This document shows, in pieces, positions 1 to 6,206 of a stretch of DNA of 7,369 nt. The DNA comes from Caldifarciminota bacterium (lineage in GTDB: Bacteria > Hydrothermota > Hydrothermia > UBA1063 > CAJXJZ01). A program made the translations under genes and the position numbers. The notes under the pieces are model-generated. The model was not told the DNA's origin, ran no database searches, and saw only the letters and a program-made list of their open reading frames with translations. How positions within the stretch are numbered: the first letter of the stretch is position 1; every line of letters starts with the position of its first letter. The stretch covers positions 1-7,369 of the forward strand of contig JALVLE010000378.1 of NCBI GenBank assembly GCA_027033555.1, given 5' to 3'.

Positions 1-288
1 CAAAAAACGCAACCGATTCTCATTAAAAAGAGCGAAAGCCAGATATACACCTGTTCTATCTGATATGTAATTATTTTCAAGCATATCTTCAAGACGTGCA
101 AGAACCATTCTTTTCCTTTTATCAATATTCAGAATTTCAGCCATGTACACCTCGCCTTCACGGGTAATAAGAACAAATTTCTCTCCCTTTACTGCTCTGT
201 GTACATGGACAAGGTGATGATATTCATCTCTCTCTATAACCGCCCTATTATTGCCAACAATCTTTCCTATGAACCTTCTTTTTATCAA
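1..288 (-). CDS. rsmE: RsmE, 16S rRNA (uracil-1498-N3) methyltransferase, N-terminal part
   Basis: The first 96 codons are present; the 3' end lies beyond position 1. RsmE uses S-adenosylmethionine to methylate N3 of U1498 in 16S rRNA of the 30S subunit. What is seen: the start LIKRRFIG fits the family's usual opening of Met followed by a basic/Phe-Phe-like patch. HHLVHVHR at about residues 23-30 matches the His-His...Val-x-Arg element of the N-terminal PUA-like domain. [14 protein letters not shown] at the cut edge matches the family strand that leads into the SPOUT methyltransferase domain (family form: AL-x-K-x-D-R-x-x-x). The complete protein would be about 240-250 residues. The start is chosen as TTG at 288-286, because the frame has a stop at 300-298 and no ATG or GTG in between. 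TTG shares bases with the dnaJ stop (TTGA), so translation is probably coupled to dnaJ. It is the fourth gene of the chaperone operon. The identification rests on N-terminal pattern only. Confidence 0.85.
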   Translation of the reverse strand, partial: MIKRRFIGKIVGNNRAVIERDEYHHLVHVHRAVKGEKFVLITREGEVYMAEILNIDKRKRMVLARLEDMLENNYISDRTGVYLAFALFNENRLRFL

Positions 289-1409
289 CTTCCCAGTTCA
301 CGCAATTTCTCAAAGAGCTTCTTCATCTCACGTGAGACTTTCTCCGGGGTCTTGAGATTAATTTTAACATAAAGGTCACCCCGTCTTCCCTGCCTTGGGA
401 TTCCCTTTTTCGGGATCTTTAACACGGTTCCACATTGCACTCCCGGTTTCAACTTAAGTCTTAATTTTTCCCCTGTCACTGTATCAATTTCCACATTACC
501 ACCTAACACTGCCATAGAAAAGGGAATACTAATTTCTGTATAAAGGTCCTCGCCTTCTCTTTTAAAAGCAGGGTGCGCCTCTTCCCTTATAAAAACATAC
601 AGATCACCACGTGGTCCCCCTCTTTCACCCACATTACCTCCTCCACGTACAACCAAATATTCCCCATCCCTCAATCCTGGTGGAATATTAATCTCAATCT
701 CCACTTCTTTTTTTACCCTTCCCGTACCACCACATACAGGACATGGGTCCTTTAATACATAACCCCTTCCTCCACAGTTGTAACACACATTTTCCTGGAT
801 AAACTGACCAAAAAACGTCCGCTTTACATTTCTTATCACTCCAGTGCCACCACATACAGGACATCTCTCTTCCTTACCGCTCCTGCTACCTTTACCTCCA
901 CAGGCATCACAGACTTCATATCTCTTTAACTTTACTCTCTTTTTTGTTCCTTCAATTATCTCTTTTAGAGTAAGCGGAATACTTATTCGTATATCCTCCC
1001 CTCTCTTTCTGTAAGACTCACGGCTCCTGTAGCGTCTTGTCCGAGAAGAGGTTCCAGTACCAAAAAACGTATCAAATATATCTTCAAAAAAATGACCAAA
1101 ATCGCCACCAAAAATATCCCTCAGATCATCAAAGTGACTGAAATTCTGCCAAGTGAAATTACCATCTTTAAAAACTCCGTTTAACCCTTCGTGCCCATAC
1201 TGGTCATAAAGCTTCCTTTTCTCCGGGTCAGAGAGAACCTCATATGCTTCACTTATTTCCTTAAACTTTCTCTCTGCTTCTTCTTTATTATCTGGATTGC
1301 GATCCGGATGGTATTTTATGGCAAGACGCCTGTAAGCCTTTTTAATCTCTTCCTGGGAGGCATTACGAGGCACTCCCAGGATTTCATAATAATCTTTTTT
1401 ACCTGCCAT
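285..1409 (-). CDS. dnaJ: DnaJ, Hsp40 co-chaperone (type I)
   Basis: A cytosolic J-protein that delivers unfolded clients to DnaK and stimulates its ATPase. It is full length at 374 residues, normal for the family. Seen in order: the J domain, residues 5-72, with HPD at 34-36; a Gly/Phe-rich region, about 72-120, with DIF-type motifs (DIFGG at 98-102, DIFDTFFG at 110-117); an Arg-rich linker, 123-136; a zinc-binding domain with all four CxxCxGxG repeats at Cys167/170, 183/186, 209/212 and 223/226; and the two C-terminal beta-sandwich substrate domains ending at residue 374. The presence of all four zinc repeats makes this a canonical type I DnaJ and not a CbpA-like paralogue. The ATG at 1409-1407 overlaps the dnaK stop by one base (TGATG). 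The Shine-Dalgarno site is weak, so coupling to dnaK translation is likely. No frameshift or missing key residue was seen. Confidence 0.99.
   Translation of the reverse strand: MAGKKDYYEILGVPRNASQEEIKKAYRRLAIKYHPDRNPDNKEEAERKFKEISEAYEVLSDPEKRKLYDQYGHEGLNGVFKDGNFTWQNFSHFDDLRDIFGGDFGHFFEDIFDTFFGTGTSSRTRRYRSRESYRKRGEDIRISIPLTLKEIIEGTKKRVKLKRYEVCDACGGKGSRSGKEERCPVCGGTGVIRNVKRTFFGQFIQENVCYNCGGRGYVLKDPCPVCGGTGRVKKEVEIEINIPPGLRDGEYLVVRGGGNVGERGGPRGDLYVFIREEAHPAFKREGEDLYTEISIPFSMAVLGGNVEIDTVTGEKLRLKLKPGVQCGTVLKIPKKGIPRQGRRGDLYVKINLKTPEKVSREMKKLFEKLRELGS
727..864 (-). repeat. 18-bp exact direct repeat inside the dnaJ zinc domain
   Basis: The same 18 bases occur at 727-744 and 847-864, exactly 120 bp apart. 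Both copies encode CPVCGG, of the fourth and second zinc-binding repeats. Protein repeats of this kind are normal in DnaJ. Exact identity at DNA level is a little stronger than the protein motif requires and probably reflects shared codon choice. Confidence 0.85.
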
Positions 1410-3319
1410 CAGCTAATTACTTCGTAATCAGTATCCTGAGGCCCTTCGTCTTTGCGACCTTCATTACCTGGTTGTGTCCCGGATGTGCCTCCCTGACTTT
1501 GCGCCTGAGCTTTATAAATCTCGCTTGCAATCTCATTCCAGGTTTTCTGAAGCTCCTCCAGAGCAGCTTTTACCTCATTAATATTTTCAGAGGTAAGCTT
1601 TTCCCTTGCCTTTTTGACAGCCTCTTCCACTTTTTTCTTTTTATCCGCCGGGATCTTATCACCAAGGTCCTTTAAGCTCTTTTCAATTGAATAGATAAAT
1701 CCATCAAGCTGGTTTCTTGTCTCAATAAGCTCTCTTCTTTTTCTGTCTTCCTCTCTGTGCATCTCGGCTTCTTTAACCATCCTCTCTATTTCCTCATCAG
1801 AAAGGCTTGTTCTTGCATGAATCTTTATGGAGGCCTCCTTATTGGTAGCCTTATCCACTGCTCTTACATGGAGAATACCATCAGAATCTATATCAAAAGT
1901 CACCTCTATCTGTGGCACTCCACGAGGAGCTGGCGGAATACCGGTAAGCTCAAACTGGCCAAGCAACCTGTTTTCACTCGCAATCTGTCTCTCTCCCTGA
2001 TAAACTTTTATAAGGACGGAGGTCTGATTATCCTCTGCTGTTGTGTAGATCTTGGACTTTGACGTTGGAATAGTGGTATTTCTTGGAATAACAACATCAA
2101 AAATACCACCAAGAGTTTCCACTCCGAGAGAAAGCGGCGTTGCATCAAGAAGCACTATTTCTCTGTCCTGATACTCTCCTGCCAGTATAGCTGCTTGAAT
2201 AGCAGCGCCTACAGCCACAACCTCGTCAGGATTTATCCCCTTGTGCGGTTCTTTACCGAAGAATTCAGCCACTTTTTGCTGAACAAGCGGCATCCTTGTC
2301 TGTCCACCCACAAGGATTACCTCATCAATCTGTGAAGGAGTAAGTTTTGCATCTTCAAGCGCTTTCTTGGTAATCTCTATGGTTCTCTCCACAAGATCGC
2401 GGGTCATGGACTCAAATCTTGCCCTCGTAAGGGTCTTTTCAAGGTGTTTAGGGCCTTGTGCATCGGCTGCGATAAACGGTATGGAAATCACAGTTTCCAT
2501 CATCGTTGAGAGCTCTTTCTTCGCTTTCTCAGCTGCCTCTTTTAATCTCTGCAGTGCGTTTTTATCATTGGAAAGGTCTATTCCAGTTTCCTTTCTGAAT
2601 TCTTCCAGCAACCATTCAATTATACGCTGGTCAAAATCATCTCCTCCAAGATGGGTATCTCCACCTATAGCTATAACTTCAAAAACCCCATGTGAAAGCT
2701 CCAGAATTGAAATATCAAAAGTACCTCCACCAAGATCAAATACAGCAACTTTTATATCCCTGTCAGTTTTATCCAGACCATACGCCAGTGCAGCAGCAGT
2801 AGGCTCAGGGAAAACCCTCAAGACCTCAAGTCCAGCAATAATACCGGCATCTTTTGTAGCCTGTCTCTGGGCATCATTAAAATATGCAGGTACAGTAATT
2901 ACAGCCTTTTTAACAGGCTCTCTCAAAAAGTCTTCTGCACACTTCTTTAAATATTCAAGTATTTTTGCAGAGATCTCTTCAGGTGTAAAATTCCTTCCAA
3001 CCTGGGGTATATATACCTCAACTCTATCATTCTTTCCCCTTACAACCTTATATGGGACGCGTTCAATATCCTGTAATGCTTCATCATAACGTCGCCCCAT
3101 AAATCTTTTAATAGAAAAAACTGTATTTTCAGCGTTAATCACAGCCTGCCTCTTGGCAATGGACCCCACAAGTACTTCATTTCCTTTAAAAGCAACTACT
3201 GAAGGAGTTATTCTCTCCCCTTCTTTATTTTGAATAATAATTGGATCACCCCCTTGCACCACAGCAACAACCGAATTGGTTGTCCCAAGGTCTATACCAA
3301 TAACTTTCTCCTTTGCCAT
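1409..3319 (-). CDS. dnaK: DnaK, Hsp70 chaperone
   Basis: An ATP-driven cytosolic chaperone that binds hydrophobic peptide segments, cycled by DnaJ and GrpE. It is 636 residues, the usual length. Seen: phosphate-1 loop DLGTTNS at 10-16; catalytic Lys71; a Gram-negative-type extra segment at about 76-108; [19 protein letters not shown] at 141-159; phosphate-2 DLGGGTFD at 195-202 with the Thr200 equivalent; adenosine loop VGGQTRMP at 337-344; the interdomain linker at about 387-395 in the form EIVLLDATP; then the beta-sandwich substrate domain, the helical lid, and a Gln/Gly/Ser-rich tail ending in acidic DTDYEVIS. Odd: residue 171 is Pro in [12 protein letters not shown], where nearly all Hsp70s I know have Asn ([11 protein letters not shown]). 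The ATG at 3319-3317 has GGAGG 8 bases upstream. It sits 3 bp after grpE, so it belongs to the same operon. Confidence 0.99.
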   Translation of the reverse strand: MAKEKVIGIDLGTTNSVVAVVQGGDPIIIQNKEGERITPSVVAFKGNEVLVGSIAKRQAVINAENTVFSIKRFMGRRYDEALQDIERVPYKVVRGKNDRVEVYIPQVGRNFTPEEISAKILEYLKKCAEDFLREPVKKAVITVPAYFNDAQRQATKDAGIIAGLEVLRVFPEPTAAALAYGLDKTDRDIKVAVFDLGGGTFDISILELSHGVFEVIAIGGDTHLGGDDFDQRIIEWLLEEFRKETGIDLSNDKNALQRLKEAAEKAKKELSTMMETVISIPFIAADAQGPKHLEKTLTRARFESMTRDLVERTIEITKKALEDAKLTPSQIDEVILVGGQTRMPLVQQKVAEFFGKEPHKGINPDEVVAVGAAIQAAILAGEYQDREIVLLDATPLSLGVETLGGIFDVVIPRNTTIPTSKSKIYTTAEDNQTSVLIKVYQGERQIASENRLLGQFELTGIPPAPRGVPQIEVTFDIDSDGILHVRAVDKATNKEASIKIHARTSLSDEEIERMVKEAEMHREEDRKRRELIETRNQLDGFIYSIEKSLKDLGDKIPADKKKKVEEAVKKAREKLTSENINEVKAALEELQKTWNEIASEIYKAQAQSQGGTSGTQPGNEGRKDEGPQDTDYEVIS

Positions 3320-3322
3320 TTT

Positions 3323-3826
3323 CTATCCCTCCTTTTTCTCCTTCTTTTTAGCAACACTTACTCTTGCTGGTCTTACAAGCTTCCCTTTGAGCATGTAACC
3401 TGCCTGATGGACTTTCACAATATGCCCGTCAGGTGCCTCATCTGTCTCAACCACCTCAATAGCTTCATGAAACTCAGGGTTAAACTCCTTCCCCTCACTC
3501 TCTATCTTCTTTACACCAAAACGTTCCAGTATTTTGAGAAAATCCCGAAGGACCATCTCAACTCCCTTTTTTATGGAAGCCGCATCACCTTCAACTTTCA
3601 CAGCAAGCTCAAGATGGTCAAGTACGGGTATCAGTTCCCTGAGAATTTGCTCATTGGCATATTCCACAAGTTGCCTCGTCTCCTGTTCTCTCAATTTTTT
3701 GTAGTTTTCAAGATCAGCAAGAGCCCTCAAATAAAGAGATTTATATTTTTCAATATCCTTCTCCATCTTCTTAAGTTCCCTCTTTAGCCTCCTGCACCTT
3801 ACTTCCTCTATTCTTTTTACTCTCAT
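3323..3826 (-). CDS. grpE: GrpE, nucleotide exchange factor of DnaK
   Basis: A homodimeric factor that opens the DnaK nucleotide-binding cleft and releases ADP; its long helix can act as a thermosensor. It is 167 residues, a little short because the acidic, disordered N-terminal tail common in GrpE is almost missing. Seen: a highly charged coiled-coil helix from about residue 5 to 66, containing the family stretch LYLRALADLENYKK (31-44); the four-helix-bundle region including LIPVLDHLELAV (65-76); then the C-terminal beta domain with the GrpE signature FNPEFHEAIEV (115-125) and GYMLKGKLVRPARVSV (143-158). The tail is Lys-rich. The ATG at 3826-3824 is supported by GGGAGG four bases upstream. 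It is first in the operon; hrcA, often found just upstream of grpE, is not there, and a divergent sirtuin gene occupies the position instead. Confidence 0.97.
   Translation of the reverse strand: MRVKRIEEVRCRRLKRELKKMEKDIEKYKSLYLRALADLENYKKLREQETRQLVEYANEQILRELIPVLDHLELAVKVEGDAASIKKGVEMVLRDFLKILERFGVKKIESEGKEFNPEFHEAIEVVETDEAPDGHIVKVHQAGYMLKGKLVRPARVSVAKKKEKKEG
3327..3332 (-). promoter_or_regulatory. dnaK ribosome binding site
   Basis: GGAGGG on the minus strand, with 8 bases between GGAGG and the dnaK ATG at 3319. It lies inside the last codons of grpE, and the grpE stop falls between it and the start. This strong site fixes the dnaK start and suggests reinitiation after grpE. Confidence 0.85.
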
Positions 3827-3830
3827 TTTT

Positions 3831-3836
3831 CCTCCC
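3831..3836 (-). promoter_or_regulatory. grpE ribosome binding site
   Basis: GGGAGG on the minus strand, four bases before the grpE ATG at 3826. This strong site decides the start codon. Confidence 0.85.
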
Positions 3837-3846
3837 GAAGGTGTAT

Positions 3847-3876
3847 ATAATTACTCAGGTTTTGAAGAATTGTCAA
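3847..3876 (-). promoter_or_regulatory. Housekeeping-type promoter of the grpE-dnaK-dnaJ-rsmE operon
   Basis: Minus strand: a perfect -35 TTGACA at 3876-3871, an 18-base spacer, and -10 AATTAT (4 of 6) at 3852-3847. Transcription would begin near 3840, giving a very short leader just before the grpE ribosome binding site. An alternative -10 (TATATA) overlaps a few bases downstream at a poorer spacing. No CIRCE inverted repeat and no sigma-32-type CCCCAT box is visible. The -35 is the strongest part of the call; the exact -10 is uncertain. Confidence 0.65.
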
Positions 3877-3891
3877 GGCTCTATACCATCT

Positions 3892-3920
3892 TTCAGATTC
3901 CGCTTTCCAGGCAATAAAAT
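3892..3920 (+). promoter_or_regulatory. Candidate promoter of the sirtuin gene, giving a leaderless mRNA
   Basis: Plus strand: -10 TAAAAT (5 of 6) at 3915-3920 and a weak -35 TTCAGA (4 of 6) at 3892-3897, with a 17-base spacer. The expected first transcribed base is about 3927-3928, which is the sirtuin ATG itself. That agrees with the absence of a Shine-Dalgarno site in front of this ATG. It is an inference from spacing only. Confidence 0.4.
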
Positions 3921-3927
3921 ATTCACG

Positions 3928-4656
3928 ATGCAGGAAATAGAGAGATTAAATACCCTTATAAAAAACGCTAAATGCCTCCTCGTTCTCACAGGAGCTGGTA
4001 TATCCAGAGAAAGCGGAATTCCCACATTTAGAGGAAAAGAAGGGTGGTATAAAAACTACCCTCCTGAGAAGCTCGCCACACCTGCCGCTTTTTACGAAAA
4101 CCCAAAGCTTGTATGGGAGTGGTATAATCTGAGGAGAAAAATTATAATTGCCGCCAGCCCCAATGTTGCACATTACAAAATAGCAGAACTAGAAAAACAT
4201 AAGCCGTGTTTTCTTCTGGTTACGCAGAACGTTGATTCTTTACACAAAAAGGCAGGTTCAACCAAAATTGTGGAATTGCACGGAAATATATTCAGAACAA
4301 AGTGTACAAGTTGTGGAAGAGTTTATGAAGAGGATTACAGAGTATTTAAAGAGGAGGAATTGCCTCCAAGATGTAAAGTTTGTGGGGGTCTTTTAAGACC
4401 TGATGTAGTCTGGTTTGGAGAAGCCTTAAAAGAAGAAGATCTAAATAGGGCATTTTCATTCGCAGAAAAGGCGGACTTAATTCTTGTAGTAGGAACAAGC
4501 GGAGTGGTATATCCTGCCGCAATGCTACCCTACATAGTAAAATCCAAGGGAGGGAAAGTGGTAGAAATAAATCCCCTTTCTACTCCCATTTCCCACATAA
4601 GCGATATTACAATAAGAGAGTACGCATCAATAATGAGTCGTATCACACTTTATTAG
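3928..4656 (+). CDS. cobB: NAD-dependent protein deacylase, class III sirtuin (CobB/SIRT5-like)
   Basis: Removes acyl groups from lysines using NAD, releasing nicotinamide and O-acyl-ADP-ribose; cytosolic. It is 242 residues, the usual size of a bacterial sirtuin. Seen: NAD-binding GAGISRESGIPTFRG at 22-36; TQNVDSLH at 99-106; catalytic His118 in LHG; zinc Cys126, 129, 149 and 152; RPDVVWFGE at 157-165; GTSGVVYPAA at 189-198; and EIN at 213-215. Tyr66 and Arg69 in WYNLRRK form the Tyr-x-x-Arg motif that in SIRT5 and E. coli CobB binds the carboxylate of succinyl- or malonyl-lysine, so desuccinylase activity is plausible besides deacetylation. The ATG at 3928 is chosen over an in-frame GTG at 3841, because the extra 29 residues do not resemble the family and would cover the divergent grpE promoter. 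The 3' end overlaps the next, convergent gene by 30 bp. Confidence 0.95.
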   Translation: MQEIERLNTLIKNAKCLLVLTGAGISRESGIPTFRGKEGWYKNYPPEKLATPAAFYENPKLVWEWYNLRRKIIIAASPNVAHYKIAELEKHKPCFLLVTQNVDSLHKKAGSTKIVELHGNIFRTKCTSCGRVYEEDYRVFKEEELPPRCKVCGGLLRPDVVWFGEALKEEDLNRAFSFAEKADLILVVGTSGVVYPAAMLPYIVKSKGGKVVEINPLSTPISHISDITIREYASIMSRITLY

Positions 4657-6177
4657 GATTTTCTTATTTTTCATCACTATAATATTAGTATCCTTTACTA
4701 TCACATGAAACCCATTCTTATAACATCCTAAAATTTTCTTTTTAAGACCATCTTCATTGGTAGCTACGAAAATAAAATCTGCATGATTTTCTATAAATGA
4801 AATAGTAATATTTATGCATTGACGCAGTGACTTCATGCTTATACTGTCTGTGCTTAACATAAGTGGTTGATAAGTAGTTAAAAAATCCAGATTGTTCAGA
4901 TACAAAGCTTTATTTTCTATGCCTACCAGTCCACCTATATGTTTTAGCGGATAAACGTATCCATCTTTATCTAAAAAGTCAGTATGTGATATAAACACTG
5001 CATTCTCATCTATATGTTTAGAAAATCTGCCCTTTATTTCTTTTATTTTACTTTCGTACCAACTGAACTTAGTCCAAACTACGAATAACTCTACAAGGAA
5101 AATCAAAGAAAGATACGCACCGAATACAATTTTTACACTTTTTTTCTCTTTCAATATGGTCCACCCGAGTGGTATTAGAATAAAAAAAGCTATAAACATC
5201 TGTCTGGTATGAATAAAGGCACCCGTCTTCATCACATCAAATATTACAAAATATAAAAGATAATTCGTAAAACCAGCAAATAACAAAAACGCATCACCGT
5301 CTAAATACATGCGGTAATGTTTTCCAATCAAAAGTAGAAAAAAAACAAAAGGTATCAGCGTAGTAATAGGAAAGAAAAACAATAAAAAAAGCGCCATTTT
5401 CCCATGTAAAGCAAACCACGGGAAAAGATATGCTCCCTTTATTACCTGTTTTATTCTCTCCACGAGTGGAACTTCCCATTCAAATATAAGTCCATTGATA
5501 AAAAAAATTTTCATCCCCAACAGGAAGAAGACGATGAAAAAAAGCGTTAAGTAAACGAGTTTAGTTTTTCTTCCGAATCTGTCAAGCACTGAATACCAGA
5601 AAAGAGTTAAAATAGATTCGGCGAAAAAAAATGGATGTACAAAAAATTCTAAAATACTCATATATATAAGCAACCTTATGCTTTTTTTACGCACAAATAA
5701 TCCAACAAACGATAAAAAAAATATAAAACCGAGCGTAAATGCAAAAAAACCCTTTATTAAAAATATATTAAGAGCTGCTATACTTCCACACACATAGGAA
5801 AAACGTCTATCCGCTGTTATGTTATATGTAAAATATTCAACAGAAATAATTACCAAGATAGATAGTAATATAAAATATGCTAAAAGCCCCTTTGAGTATC
5901 CAAAAACACTCGCAAAAGGAAACATAGACAGGATCCCAATCCAGTCTGCGTAAGGTCTGTAATTAATACTTACTAAATGTCCAAAAACACTATAATGTTT
6001 TAAAACATAAAGCGTGTGTAAATGAGCCCATCCATCCTGCAAGGGAATATACTCAAACCACAAATAAATAAGCGGCCATAAATATAAAATATAATAAAAC
6101 TTTTTCACGTTCACGTTTAAATTATAAATCAAAACTAAAGATCTGGCTATTTTTCGTACTCTATTATTTCCCCACAC
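4627..6177 (-). CDS. Polytopic membrane protein, probable GT-C-type glycosyltransferase-like protein
   Basis: Not recognised as a named gene. 516 codons are open, with roughly nine to eleven hydrophobic segments between residues 27 and 368, followed by a soluble C-terminal domain (about 369-516). After the first membrane segment comes PLQDGWAHLHTL (45-56): an acidic residue in the first outer loop followed by His (Asp48...His52), as in GT-C enzymes that use polyprenyl-phosphate sugars and in uncharacterised membrane proteins with a QDGPxHL-like motif. FVHPFF at 179-184 and the C-terminal HIGGLVGIE...YLNNLDF segment also recall that uncharacterised group, from memory. The start is uncertain: GTG at 6177 directly abuts a GGGGAGGG tract, too close for good initiation. 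TTG at 6132 or GTG at 6114 or 6108 are in-frame alternatives just before the first membrane segment. The gene is visibly A+T-rich compared with dnaK. A role in surface glycan or glycoprotein synthesis is inferred from the fold pattern and the divergent O-antigen-ligase-like neighbour. Confidence 0.6.
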   Translation of the reverse strand: MWGNNRVRKIARSLVLIYNLNVNVKKFYYILYLWPLIYLWFEYIPLQDGWAHLHTLYVLKHYSVFGHLVSINYRPYADWIGILSMFPFASVFGYSKGLLAYFILLSILVIISVEYFTYNITADRRFSYVCGSIAALNIFLIKGFFAFTLGFIFFLSFVGLFVRKKSIRLLIYMSILEFFVHPFFFAESILTLFWYSVLDRFGRKTKLVYLTLFFIVFFLLGMKIFFINGLIFEWEVPLVERIKQVIKGAYLFPWFALHGKMALFLLFFFPITTLIPFVFFLLLIGKHYRMYLDGDAFLLFAGFTNYLLYFVIFDVMKTGAFIHTRQMFIAFFILIPLGWTILKEKKSVKIVFGAYLSLIFLVELFVVWTKFSWYESKIKEIKGRFSKHIDENAVFISHTDFLDKDGYVYPLKHIGGLVGIENKALYLNNLDFLTTYQPLMLSTDSISMKSLRQCINITISFIENHADFIFVATNEDGLKKKILGCYKNGFHVIVKDTNIIVMKNKKILIKCDTTHY

Positions 6178-6184
6178 CCTCCCC
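6178..6184 (-). promoter_or_regulatory. Purine-rich Shine-Dalgarno-like tract before the membrane protein gene
   Basis: The minus strand reads GGGGAGG and runs straight into the GTG at 6177 with no spacer. It is strong in sequence, but the spacing is wrong for that GTG, and no normal start codon lies 5-9 bases downstream in frame. It may mean that an unusual start is used or that the true start is further inside. Confidence 0.4.
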
Positions 6185-6194
6185 TATAATTATA
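6185..6194. promoter_or_regulatory. Palindromic shared -10 element of divergent membrane-protein genes
   Basis: TATAATTATA is a perfect 10-bp palindrome in the 29-bp spacer between the two divergent genes. It offers a consensus TATAAT on the plus strand (6185-6190) and another on the minus strand (6194-6189). Neither direction has a good -35 at the right distance. If used, both transcripts would have leaders of only about 5-10 bases. Confidence 0.4.
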
Positions 6195-6206
6195 TAAATT
6201 CAAAAG

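Noticed and set aside
573..2062. Several 60-101 codon plus-strand frames opposite dnaJ and dnaK
   Set aside because: All lie antisense to well-supported genes, have no ribosome binding site and show no protein family pattern.
2367..3089. 240-codon open frame on the plus strand opposite dnaK
   Set aside because: Long open frames antisense to dnaK/hsp70 are a known by-product of its codon pattern. This one has no recognisable domain and lies wholly inside the coding region of a certain gene.
3230..3787. 185-codon open frame on the plus strand opposite grpE and the dnaK start
   Set aside because: It is a shadow of real genes. The sequence is low in complexity, rich in Leu and Phe from antisense Lys and Glu codons, and shows no family motif.
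3841..3927. Upstream extension of the sirtuin from GTG at 3841
   Set aside because: The added 29 residues do not resemble sirtuins, and the region is occupied by the grpE promoter. The ATG at 3928 begins where the family normally begins.
3946..4173. 75-codon minus-strand frame opposite the sirtuin 5' part
   Set aside because: It reads the strand opposite the conserved NAD-binding region and has no own features.
3928..4656. Defence-type Sir2 (prophage or Argonaute-associated)
   Set aside because: The protein is a short stand-alone class III sirtuin with complete deacylase and zinc motifs, and no defence partner lies beside it.
4670..4710. Possible terminator hairpin (ACTA...TAGT) downstream of the sirtuin
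   Set aside because: The stem is only four base pairs of A/T-rich sequence with no T-tract, and it is too weak to call.
5294..5479. 61-codon minus-strand frame inside the membrane-protein gene
   Set aside because: An out-of-frame reading of a continuous 516-codon gene; no motif.
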